Shown here: piece after piece, positions 1 to 6,989 of the stretch
Numbering within the stretch: position 1 is the stretch's first letter
Layout of the letters: every line of letters begins with the position of its first letter
NCBI GenBank assembly: GCA_035526585.1
Contig: DATLCC010000088.1
Coordinates: 1-33,437 of the forward strand
Length of the DNA stretch: 33,437 nt
Source of the DNA: JAJPHT01 sp035526585
Lineage (GTDB): Archaea > Thermoplasmatota > SW-10-69-26 > JACQPN01 > JAJPHT01
Direction: 5' to 3'
The notes under the pieces: generated by a model
What the model saw: the letters and a program-made list of their open reading frames with translations, nothing else
What the model was told of the DNA's origin: nothing
Database searches by the model: none
Made by a program: the position numbers and the translations under genes

Positions 1-1
1 T

Positions 2-682
2 CGCCAGCAGGCGCGCGGCCACGTCGCGCCTGGGGAGTCGCCCGGGCACGGGGACGGCTGGGGGATCGTCCACTATGACCGGGATCGTCCGCAGTATGCG
101 GGCCGCAGCGCGGGCGACGCCTTCGTGGATCCGCTCTACCCCGCGGCGGTGGAGGAGCTGCGCAAGCGCGCGCCTGCGGGCGTGGTCCTCGCGCACATGC
201 GGAAGGCGAGCGCGGGCGCCGCGAGCGTCGACAACGCGCACCCGTTCATCCTCGGGCGCTGGAGCTTCTGCCACAACGGGACGGTCTGGGGGTTCGCGCC
301 CGAGGGGCAGAACGATTCCAAGGCGCTCTTCGCGTCGCTCCACGAGGACATCACGAAGCGCCAAGACGTCCTCGGCGCGATCCGGCGGCTCGTGGACGAG
401 GTGTCGTGCCTGAAGCACACGTCGCTCACGTTCCTCCTCACGGACGGCGAGACGCTGTGGGGGCTCCGGAAGGTCGGGAACGTCGATGAGGAATGCCGGG
501 AAGACGCCTGCGCCCCCGACCACTACACGCTGGGCATCGCGCGCATCGGCGAGCAGACCGTGGTGAGCCAGGAGCACGAGTTCCTCGGGCTTGGCGGCAC
601 GCCCTGGCACGTCGTCCCGGACGGCCACGTGGCCATCGTCGGGCCCGACGGGCATCCGCGCATCGCGAGCCTGCCCATCTAG
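2..682 (+). CDS. Class II glutamine amidotransferase (YafJ-like), 5' partial
   Basis: The reading frame is open from the window edge, so the N-terminus, including the expected catalytic Cys, lies outside. The visible part begins upstream of a GHGDGWGIV block typical of Ntn-type class II amidotransferases (glutamine-binding loop), followed by LAHMRKAS and the FCHNGTVWGF segment that carries the conserved Asn-Gly of the oxyanion region. The family releases ammonia from glutamine, or acts as a stand-alone Ntn hydrolase; the partner substrate cannot be deduced. About 226 residues are present, close to a full-length stand-alone YafJ-type protein, so only the first few dozen residues are missing. 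An internal GTG at 125 would cut the active-site block and is rejected as the start. The stop codon shares the four bases CTAG (679-682) with the convergent gene. Confidence 0.87.
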   Translation, partial: RQQARGHVAPGESPGHGDGWGIVHYDRDRPQYAGRSAGDAFVDPLYPAAVEELRKRAPAGVVLAHMRKASAGAASVDNAHPFILGRWSFCHNGTVWGFAPEGQNDSKALFASLHEDITKRQDVLGAIRRLVDEVSCLKHTSLTFLLTDGETLWGLRKVGNVDEECREDACAPDHYTLGIARIGEQTVVSQEHEFLGLGGTPWHVVPDGHVAIVGPDGHPRIASLPI

Positions 683-1344
683 TGGATGTGGACAACCGTG
701 GGGGTTGTGCTTGGCGTCACCGTTGCGATGAGCGTACCCCCAGTGGGCAACGGGTGTTCGGGCGTTGCGAGGCCGCCGAGATGGCATACCCAACCACTGC
801 TTGGGGTACAAATCACGGCACCACTGCCATAGGCACCCGTCTGAACCCACCACGACCAGAAAGTTGCCGGGGTGAAGTGGTAGGCTGTGGCGCAGTCACC
901 ATACCAGGAACTGACGTCATAAACGCTCGTCGGATGAGTATCCCCCCACGCTGCATCGTAGAAAACCGAACCCGGCGTGCAACTCGGCGCTGTGTGCTGT
1001 AGCACATGCTCGACGTTGCCCACGAAAAGCGTACCGAACGCAGGGCCGTCGTACGTCGCGCCAATCGTCGACTCACCGCCAGAAGTTATGCTTGCATCCG
1101 TGTCAGCGAGTTTGTAGACTTTGAGCGTACAAGTCGACGTGGTCTGTGTGTAGTAGCTGAAGCCATTGTCGAGGGGGAGTGGGTTGTATACGATCTCCTG
1201 GCGCCCAACACATTCACCGCTGGTAAGAGCCATCCCGTTGTGGATCTGCATCCAGCCGGGTGTAGGCACGACGACAGCCTGCACCGGCATGACCATGGAG
1301 AAAGCGATAGCCCCAAGGATGGCGGTAAGAATAATAGTCCTCAA
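679..1344 (-). CDS. Secreted protein of unknown function
   Basis: About 221 residues with a clear signal peptide: start then RTIILTAILGAIAFSMVMP and a VQA-type cleavage region. The mature part is rich in Thr, Ser, Tyr and Trp with several Cys (ECVGR, TCTLK, SCTPG, GDCAT, ICTPS, WVCHL), consistent with an exported disulfide-bonded beta protein. I recognise no family. The TTG at 1342-1344 is preferred because the signal peptide starts there; an upstream TTG at 1380 would add a non-hydrophobic 12-residue lead. The gene lies in a stretch visibly poorer in GC than its neighbours, together with the divergent secreted gene at 1375, and converges on the amidotransferase. Confidence 0.65.
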   Translation of the reverse strand: MRTIILTAILGAIAFSMVMPVQAVVVPTPGWMQIHNGMALTSGECVGRQEIVYNPLPLDNGFSYYTQTTSTCTLKVYKLADTDASITSGGESTIGATYDGPAFGTLFVGNVEHVLQHTAPSCTPGSVFYDAAWGDTHPTSVYDVSSWYGDCATAYHFTPATFWSWWVQTGAYGSGAVICTPSSGWVCHLGGLATPEHPLPTGGTLIATVTPSTTPTVVHIH

Positions 1345-1374
1345 TACGTTCCCCGAAACAAGAGGTCCTGCGGC

Positions 1375-2181
1375 GTGCAAATAGATTCCTCACGCAGGGA
1401 GTTCCTGCCAGGATGCACTCGAACCCTGCCTATCTGGACCTTTGTTGCGATTCTCCTTGCCGCGACGAACGGGATGTCCGCGGGAGTTCTGGAAAGCAAT
1501 TCGGAAGGTTGGGTCTTCGAAGCCACAACATCTGAGGCATCACGCATCTTGATGCAGGCGGAGTTTTCGGGGCCGGGGGGGATCATGGCAATCGTTTTCT
1601 CGGAAGCCAACGTGGTCTCCTCTGCCGTCTTTCTCGCTGATGATACCGATTCAAGCCTGTCCTGGGAAGTAAATGGCGAGGCGTCGGAAGAGACCATCAT
1701 CGAAGGGAACTCTCCGCCGATCGTCACCGCGGCGATCATCCCTGCCGCCGGAACTTTCAAAGTCGTTTTGGTTGCATTCGGAGAAGTGACCAATTGGAGT
1801 TACTGGGTACCGAGCTCCGCCCCGCCTGTTTCTCTTGTGGCATTGGCTCAAGTAGACGCACATTGGCTCAATGAGAAAGGAGACCTTGCAGTGGGCGTAG
1901 GTGCGCATGCCGAAGGTTTCGGGCTCGTGGCACCCCTATCCCAAGCTGCGACTATCGAAGTTCATCATGCATTGGTCGGTTGGTTTGGGCTAAACCCGGT
2001 GACAGGGCAGGCGCATGTCGGAACCATCACCCTGGATACTCCTGTCGGATCTCTGAATTGTCCTTGTGATCTTCGTGATGGGTCACTCGGGCCAGGCACC
2101 TATCACCTCACTGTCACAGGTGCAACAGCGGAGACTTTCAGATCGCTGCGAACTGCATGGGTGGACGTAGACATCAGCTGA
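1375..2181 (+). CDS. Secreted beta-rich protein of unknown function
   Basis: About 268 residues. The GTG start at 1375 has a GAGGT Shine-Dalgarno 8 nt upstream and opens a leader with Arg/Lys residues followed by a hydrophobic stretch (LPIWTFVAILLAA), i.e. a signal peptide. The rest alternates hydrophobic and polar residues with many Val, Thr and Ser, as in secreted beta-sandwich proteins. One CPC motif lies near the C-terminus. No family recognised. It is divergent from the secreted gene ending at 679, with only about 30 bp between the two starts. Base composition is lower in GC than the flanking genes, suggesting the pair entered together. The frame continues open upstream over the opposite gene, but that part looks like shadow. 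Confidence 0.68.
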   Translation: MQIDSSRREFLPGCTRTLPIWTFVAILLAATNGMSAGVLESNSEGWVFEATTSEASRILMQAEFSGPGGIMAIVFSEANVVSSAVFLADDTDSSLSWEVNGEASEETIIEGNSPPIVTAAIIPAAGTFKVVLVAFGEVTNWSYWVPSSAPPVSLVALAQVDAHWLNEKGDLAVGVGAHAEGFGLVAPLSQAATIEVHHALVGWFGLNPVTGQAHVGTITLDTPVGSLNCPCDLRDGSLGPGTYHLTVTGATAETFRSLRTAWVDVDIS

Positions 2182-2182
2182 T

Positions 2183-2383
2183 TTAATCGTCTGGCAGCAC
2201 CCAGAATCCGTGCCGCGTCGCGATGAGTCCGCCCGCCTCGAGCTCGCGCAGGAGGGCGATCGCCCCCTCGTCGCGCAGGCCGATGCGCTCGAGGCGGTGC
2301 AGGAGGACCATCGTCGCCGCGCCGCCGGGGTGCACGCGTATGATATCTTCGACGGCGCGCTCGCGGCTCCAGAGTGGCCTCAT
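2183..2383 (-). CDS. Mini winged-helix-like protein (paralog of 30456-30680)
   Basis: A 66-residue protein starting at ATG 2381-2383 and ending GFWVLPDD. It has a helix-rich first half and a terminal beta-hairpin-like ending (GGLIATRHGFWVLP) as in small winged-helix domains. Its core HPGG...LHRLERIGLRDEGAIALLREL aligns with the protein at 30456-30680 (HPEG...LDRILEYGLDEQEGILLFETL, ending GRWRLA), so two unlinked paralogs lie in the window. That reciprocal support makes a shadow frame unlikely. It ends 1 bp after the stop of the convergent secreted gene. About 100 bp separates it from the divergent hydrolase. DNA binding is inferred from shape only. Confidence 0.55.
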   Translation of the reverse strand: MRPLWSRERAVEDIIRVHPGGAATMVLLHRLERIGLRDEGAIALLRELEAGGLIATRHGFWVLPDD

Positions 2384-2482
2384 CCGTGCTCCGACGACCC
2401 TCCGCGAGCGCCCCGCGCGGCTTTGCGGCGCGCTCCGGCATACGTTCGAGACGCTTTTCCTTCGCGACGCCTTTCGCGCCGC

Positions 2483-3262
2483 ATGGACCTCGTCGACCTC
2501 CCGCACTCCGACCACGGCCCGCGCGGCGCGACCGCCGTCATCCTCCTCCACGGCTTCCCGCTCGACCACCGCATGTGGCGCGCGCAGAAGGAGGCGCTGG
2601 AGCACGCGGGCTGGCGCGTGATCGTGCCCGACCTGCGGGGCTTCGGCAAGGCGCCGCCGGGCAGGGGCGCACCGGGCATGAAGGAGTACGCCGGCGACGT
2701 GCTGCGGCTCGCCGACCGCGCCGGCCTCTCGCGCTTCGTGCTCGTCGGCTTCAGCATGGGCGGCTACGTCGCCCTCGAGGTGGCGCGCCAGGCTCCGGAC
2801 AGGCTCCAGGGGCTCGCCCTCGTCGACTCGCGCGCCGAGCCCGACAGCGACGAGGCGCGCGCCGGGCGCGTCAAGACCGCGGACGCCGTCCGCGCGCAGG
2901 GAGCGCAGGTCGTCGCGGACGCGATGGTCCCGAAGATGCTGACGGCCGGCGCGCCGGAGCGCCTGCACGCGGAGGTGCGCGACATGATGCTCGCGCAGCC
3001 GATCGAGGGGATCGTCGCTGCGCTCCACGCGATGGGCGCGCGCCCGGATCCGCGCTCGGGCCTCCCGCAACTCCGCGTTCCGACGCTCCTTGTCGTGGGG
3101 GAGCACGATCCGATCACGCCGCCGGAGGCCTCGAAGGCGATGGCGGCCGCGATCCCCGGCGCGCGCCTGCAGGTGATCCCCGGCGCAGCGCACCTGTCGC
3201 CCGTTGAGCAGCCCGAGGCCGTGAACGCGGCGCTCCTTGCGTGGCTTCACGAGCTGCGCTAA
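2483..3262 (+). CDS. Alpha/beta hydrolase
   Basis: A 259-residue alpha/beta-hydrolase-fold enzyme. Visible elements: the oxyanion HGFP loop (23-26), PDLRGFG after strand 4 (49-55), nucleophile elbow GFSMGG with Ser91, the acid in GEHDPI (Asp209), and the catalytic His in GAAHLSP (His237). This is the full Ser-Asp-His triad with normal spacing and length for esterase/peroxidase-like members (pfam Abhydrolase_1/6). The substrate cannot be assigned. The ATG at 2483 is chosen because the first strand begins shortly after; the frame is open further upstream without homology. A weak TATA-like stretch (cttttcc, near 2452-2460) lies about 27 nt before the ATG, compatible with a leaderless transcript. 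Confidence 0.88.
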   Translation: MDLVDLPHSDHGPRGATAVILLHGFPLDHRMWRAQKEALEHAGWRVIVPDLRGFGKAPPGRGAPGMKEYAGDVLRLADRAGLSRFVLVGFSMGGYVALEVARQAPDRLQGLALVDSRAEPDSDEARAGRVKTADAVRAQGAQVVADAMVPKMLTAGAPERLHAEVRDMMLAQPIEGIVAALHAMGARPDPRSGLPQLRVPTLLVVGEHDPITPPEASKAMAAAIPGARLQVIPGAAHLSPVEQPEAVNAALLAWLHELR

Positions 3263-3268
3263 GCGGCG

Positions 3269-3691
3269 TCAAGCGCCGGACAACGCCGTCAGGAGCCGCG
3301 CCGCCCAGAGGCAGTACGCGGTCGGCGCGATCGGCAGCAGCAGCGCGAGGACGGTCATCACGTGGACGGGCCCGCCGCGGATGCGCGCCTCGTCGAGGAT
3401 GGCCCACAGGGCGAGCGCGCCGAGGATCGCGGTTGCGACCGCGAGCGCGGCGCCCAGGCGCGCGCCCGACGTGACGGCTTCGACGCGCCATTCGAGGTAA
3501 AGCGCGGCGATCGAGCCCGCGAGCGCGTACAAGGCGAGCGCGACGAGCGCCGTGCGCGAGCCGTGCGCCGCCATGGAGATCGCGTAGGCCCAGACGGCGA
3601 CGAGCGGGATCACGCCGAAGAAGAGGAACCAGACCTCGCTGCCGTGCACGCCCGCGCCAAGCACGAGCGCGGCTGCCGTGAGCCCCAGCAT
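3269..3691 (-). CDS. Small integral membrane protein, unknown function
   Basis: About 140 residues with four hydrophobic segments (near 1-15, 22-41, 50-68 and 85-140, the last region probably holding two) and few charged residues. The ATG at 3689-3691 has a GGGAG Shine-Dalgarno 7 nt upstream; a GTG at 3722-3724 in the same frame is the alternative. It lies about 80 bp downstream of glycerol kinase on the same strand and converges with the hydrolase, leaving only 6 bp between stops. Co-transcription with glpK is likely. A role in glycerol uptake is conceivable, but it lacks aquaglyceroporin NPA motifs, so no function is assigned. Confidence 0.62.
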   Translation of the reverse strand: MLGLTAAALVLGAGVHGSEVWFLFFGVIPLVAVWAYAISMAAHGSRTALVALALYALAGSIAALYLEWRVEAVTSGARLGAALAVATAILGALALWAILDEARIRGGPVHVMTVLALLLPIAPTAYCLWAARLLTALSGA

Positions 3692-3771
3692 CGTCGCGCT
3701 CCCGACCGCCCAGCTCGTCGCCACGCGGCCGAGCGGGCGGCGCGGCGCTTCACGGTTTGCATTCGTGCCGC

Positions 3772-5304
3772 TCAGCGGTACAGAGCGCGCGCGCCTTGGA
3801 CGAACGCGCGCCAGTCGTCCAGCCGGCGCGTGCGCTCGCGCTCGTCGAGCTTCGGCTCGAAGCGCTTCGCGAGCCGCCAGGCATTCGCCACCTCCGCGCG
3901 GGAGGCGAACACGCCTGCGCCCAGCGCCGCGAGGGCGGCGGCGCCAAGCGCGGTGGTCTCGCTCACGCGCGGGCGCTCGACGGGCACTCCGAGGATGTCC
4001 GCCTGGAACTGCATCAGGAACCCGTTCTCGCTGCCGCCGCCATCCACGCGGAGCGTGCGCACGTCCACGCCGCTGTCCTCGCGCATCGCGGCGAGCACCT
4101 CCGCGCTGCGGTAGGCCGTCGCCTCGAGCACGGCGCGCACGAGGTGCCCGCGCGTGGTCCCGCGCGTGAGGCCCGTGAGCGTGCCGCGCGCTTCCGCGTC
4201 CCAGTGCGGCGCGGCGAGCCCCGCGAGCGCGGGGAGGAATCGGACGCCTCCCGTGTCCTTCACCGAGCGCGCGAGCTTCTCGGATTCCGCCGCCTTCTTC
4301 ACGAGGCCCAGCCCGTCGCGAAGCCATTGCACGGACGCCCCGGTCGTGAAGATCGACCCTTCGAGCGCGTATTCGACCTTCCCCCCGACGTCCCAAGCCA
4401 CGCTCGAGAGCAGGCGCTTTGAAGAGGGCCGCTTCGCGCCGGTGTTCATGAGGAGGAAGCTTCCCGTCCCGTACGTGTTCTTCGCCTCGCCCGGCTGATA
4501 GCAAGCCTGGCCGAACAGCGCTGCCTGCTGGTCGCCCGCGATGCCCGAGATCGGCACGCGCGCGCCGAACGCCTTCTCGTCGGTGAAGGCGATCTCCCCG
4601 GAGGAGGTCGCGAGCGAGGGCAGCGCCTGCATCGGGACGTGGAAGAGCTTCGCGAGCTCGTCGCTCCACCCGCGGCGGTCGAGGTCGTAGAGCATCGTGC
4701 GTGACGCGTTCGAGGGGTCGGTGACGTGCGCCGCGCCCCCCGTGAGTCGGCTGACGAGGAAGCTGTCGATCGTCCCGAAGCGCAGCGTGCCCTTCGCTGC
4801 GGCGCGCTGCACGGCGGGCACGTTCTGGAGCATCCACTCCATCTTCGTCGCCGAGAAGTACGGGTCCGTCACGAGCCCCGTGCGCTCCCGCAGGAACGTC
4901 TCGAGCCCCTCCTTGCGCAGCTCGTCGCAGCGGGAGCTCGTGCGCCGGTCCTGCCAGACGATCGCGCGCGTGAGGGGCTTCCCGGTGCGCGCGTCCCATG
5001 CGACGACGGTCTCGCGCTGGTTCGTGATCCCGACCGCCTGAAGGCGGTCGGGAGTGAGCTTCGCTGCGCGGAGCGCTTTCCTGACGACCGCCTCCGTGCA
5101 CTTCCAGATGTCGTCCGCATCGTGCTCGACCCAGCCAGGCTTGGGGAAGCGCTGCGGGAACTCCTGGTCCGCGTGGCCGCGGATCCGCAGCGCCTCGTCG
5201 CTGGATGCGTCCTTCGGGCCGCGTCCGCGCCGCGTCCCCGCGGCGAACACGAACGCGGCCGTGCCGGTCGTGCCTTGGTCGATGGCGAGGATGTGCGCAG
5301 GCAT
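3772..5304 (-). CDS. glpK: Glycerol kinase
   Basis: A 510-residue FGGY-family kinase that phosphorylates glycerol to sn-glycerol 3-phosphate in the cytoplasm. Visible features: N-terminal phosphate-loop DQGTTGT (9-15), the NQRET motif, WQDRRT, a YGTGSFLLMNTG block, a GSIFTTGASVQWLRD block, and the C-terminal signature GGGSENGFLMQFQADI followed by GVPVERP. Length is normal for the family. There is a short Arg/Gly-rich insert after strand 1 (about residues 22-36). The ATG at 5302-5304 directly precedes the first strand. A membrane protein gene follows at 3691. Together with the glyoxylate-shunt operon at 21.9-24.8 kb it points to use of glycerol or lipid carbon. A palindrome at 5347-5370 lies 43 bp upstream. 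Confidence 0.95.
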   Translation of the reverse strand: MPAHILAIDQGTTGTAAFVFAAGTRRGRGPKDASSDEALRIRGHADQEFPQRFPKPGWVEHDADDIWKCTEAVVRKALRAAKLTPDRLQAVGITNQRETVVAWDARTGKPLTRAIVWQDRRTSSRCDELRKEGLETFLRERTGLVTDPYFSATKMEWMLQNVPAVQRAAAKGTLRFGTIDSFLVSRLTGGAAHVTDPSNASRTMLYDLDRRGWSDELAKLFHVPMQALPSLATSSGEIAFTDEKAFGARVPISGIAGDQQAALFGQACYQPGEAKNTYGTGSFLLMNTGAKRPSSKRLLSSVAWDVGGKVEYALEGSIFTTGASVQWLRDGLGLVKKAAESEKLARSVKDTGGVRFLPALAGLAAPHWDAEARGTLTGLTRGTTRGHLVRAVLEATAYRSAEVLAAMREDSGVDVRTLRVDGGGSENGFLMQFQADILGVPVERPRVSETTALGAAALAALGAGVFASRAEVANAWRLAKRFEPKLDERERTRRLDDWRAFVQGARALYR

Positions 5305-5346
5305 ACGCCCGGAGAAAAGGGATGAGGGAAAAGGAAAGCGGGCCGC

Positions 5347-5370
5347 CGGGGTGACCGGCCGGCGACCCCG
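5347..5370. promoter_or_regulatory. Imperfect palindrome upstream of glpK
   Basis: Outer arms cggggt / accccg enclose a central ccggccgg palindrome, giving a 24-bp dyad with two 2-nt mismatched bulges, 43 bp before the glpK start. Candidate operator; no regulator is identified. A nearly repeated 16-17 nt segment (gagggaacc...gggaac) follows at 5374-5390 and 5397-5412. Confidence 0.35.
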
Positions 5371-5416
5371 ATCCGAGGGAACCAGGGAACGTGGGACGAG
5401 GGAACCGGGAACTGGC

Positions 5417-6184
5417 TTACGCCACGCTGCCCACGAGGCCGGCCGCGGTGCCGACCGCGGCGTTGGCGCCGCCGGTCGTCGCGCCAAGCTCGCTCGCGAC
5501 GTCGCCCGTCGCGTCGAGGCCGCTCTCGCCGACGTCGACCGCGCCATCGAGCGCGCCGCCCGCCGTCGCGGAGAAGCCGTCCGTGCTCACGTCCGTGCCG
5601 AGGTCGGCGCCGACGTCCGCGTGGCCCGTGACCTTCGCGGCCACGTCGCCCACGGCTTCGACGACGATCGCAAGGTGCGCCTTGAGCCAGGCGATGAACG
5701 AGACGTCGCCGCCCGTGGCGCCGTCGACCGTGGCCTCGGCGTCCGCGCTCGCGTCGGCGGTCGCGTCCACCGCGGCGTTCGCCGTGGCGTCCGCATCCGC
5801 GCCCACGTGGCCGTCCGCGCTTGCATCGACCGACGCGCTCGCGTCGTCCGAGGAGACGGTGGCGCCGACGTCGCCATCCGAGGTGACGGACGCGCCCGCG
5901 TCGCCCGAGAGCTCGCCGGCGAGGCCGCCGGAGAGGTCCGCGCTCGCGCCGTCCGTGTCGGCCGAGACCGAGGCGGACGCCGAGCCGTCCACGTTGGCGT
6001 CGAGGCCGTCGTCGACGGAGGCGGCCGCGGAGCCGGCGGCGCCGGCCTGCGCGGAGAGATGGTCAGTGCCGGCGGTCGCGGTCGCGCCAGCACCGGCCGC
6101 GCCGGCGATCCCGGCGGAGGCGGTGCCCGCGATCGCGAGCATGGCGATCATCATGCCGATGAGGAGGGTACGAAGGGTTGTCAT
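5417..6184 (-). CDS. Secreted Ala/Asp/Ser-rich low-complexity protein
   Basis: 255 residues. It starts with a textbook signal peptide (TTLRTLLIGMMIAMLAIAGTASA) at ATG 6182-6184. The mature chain is almost only Ala, Asp, Gly, Ser, Val and Thr, written as loose repeats of DASADA / GADADATA type, with one short ordinary segment near residues 160-190 (FIAWLKAHLAIVVEAV) that could form a helix. The composition is very acidic and lacks Cys. It could be a calcium-binding or glycosylated surface/matrix protein; no family recognised. The start at 6250 in the same frame adds a non-signal lead and is rejected. The strong signal peptide argues it is real rather than a shadow. Confidence 0.65.
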   Translation of the reverse strand: MTTLRTLLIGMMIAMLAIAGTASAGIAGAAGAGATATAGTDHLSAQAGAAGSAAASVDDGLDANVDGSASASVSADTDGASADLSGGLAGELSGDAGASVTSDGDVGATVSSDDASASVDASADGHVGADADATANAAVDATADASADAEATVDGATGGDVSFIAWLKAHLAIVVEAVGDVAAKVTGHADVGADLGTDVSTDGFSATAGGALDGAVDVGESGLDATGDVASELGATTGGANAAVGTAAGLVGSVA

Positions 6185-6304
6185 CGGCCCTACTTGCGCG
6201 TGGGCCATCCAGTGCTTGTTGGATGGGGATGGAAAACGAGAGCTCCTCAAGGACGCGTCAAGGAAGCGCGCCGCGCGCTTCGCTCCTGCGGCGACGGCAT
6301 GCGC

Positions 6305-6742
6305 TCAATAGCGCACGCCGTGCTCGACCCACATCTTGAGGAGTGTCAGCGCCTCGCCCCAGCCGGCGGCGACCGCGAGCGGGATGACCTCGCCGTGGGG
6401 CGCGTCGGGGTCGGTGGCCGTGTCCGTCACGCGCACGATCGTCCCGTTGTCCCGCCCCTCGACCTCCAGCTCGGAGGTCCGCGAGGGGTAGCCCTCCGCG
6501 TCGTCCCAGCGCCACGCGAACACCTCGTTCTCGCGCAGCTGCAGGATCCGGGCGGCGCCATCGATCGTCACGCGCTCAGGGCCCCATTCGCGCCAGGAGA
6601 AGAGGATGCGTCCGCCGACGCGTCGCTCCATCGTCGTCCCCTGGGTCCACCACGAGTTGAGTCCCTCGGCGGTGGAGAGCGCGCGGAAGACCTTGTCGGG
6701 CGGTGCGCGCACGAAGGTGGAGTGCTCGATGGGCGCACGCAC
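6305..6742 (-). CDS. SRPBCC (AHSA1/START-like) domain protein
   Basis: 145 residues matching the AHSA1-like SRPBCC fold: N-terminal IEHSTFVRAPPDKVFRALSTAEGLNSWW, then GGRILFSWREWGP, strands LELEVEG-type and a long C-terminal helix GWGEALTLLKMWVEHG. Members bind hydrophobic ligands in a helix-grip cavity or activate Hsp90-like partners; no ligand can be assigned. The GTG at 6740-6742 is selected because homology begins at once. The frame stays open upstream to 6973, over the hairpins at 6776-6847, without family likeness. No Hsp90 or ArsR regulator is adjacent, unlike many bacterial relatives. Confidence 0.8.
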   Translation of the reverse strand: MRAPIEHSTFVRAPPDKVFRALSTAEGLNSWWTQGTTMERRVGGRILFSWREWGPERVTIDGAARILQLRENEVFAWRWDDAEGYPSRTSELEVEGRDNGTIVRVTDTATDPDAPHGEVIPLAVAAGWGEALTLLKMWVEHGVRY

Positions 6743-6775
6743 GGGCGGCGAGTGGCCACGGGTCAGAAAAGCTCT

Positions 6776-6847
6776 GCCCCGAAAGGGGCTCTCGCGCGCA
6801 GAAGGTGACGATGCCGCGGCCCCCGGCGGTCCAGGGGCCGCGGCATC
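6776..6847. other. Two consecutive strong hairpins
   Basis: First hairpin 6776-6789: 5-bp stem gcccc/ggggc with a GAAA tetraloop. Second: perfect 14-bp stem, arms 6810-6823 and 6834-6847, with a 10-nt loop. They lie in the 247-bp gap between divergent genes (6742 minus, 6990 plus). They are not at a gene end, so a structured leader, small RNA or repeat element is possible. No T-run follows on the plus strand. Confidence 0.5.
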
Positions 6848-6989
6848 TGCGTGAACCTCGGGTGGAAGGGGGTCTTCAGGATGTCGAATGCGCACGACGG
6901 GAGGCGGCTTCTGTCGCCACGGGTAGGCAACGACCCCCGCGAGGCGCCGGTCTCGCGAATCTCTATGCTCCACTCTTCGACGGGCGCCG

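Noticed and set aside
5054..6808. Long plus-strand frame over glpK start, secreted protein and SRPBCC genes
   Set aside because: Crosses three supported genes and reads as Arg/Ala/Val-rich shadow.
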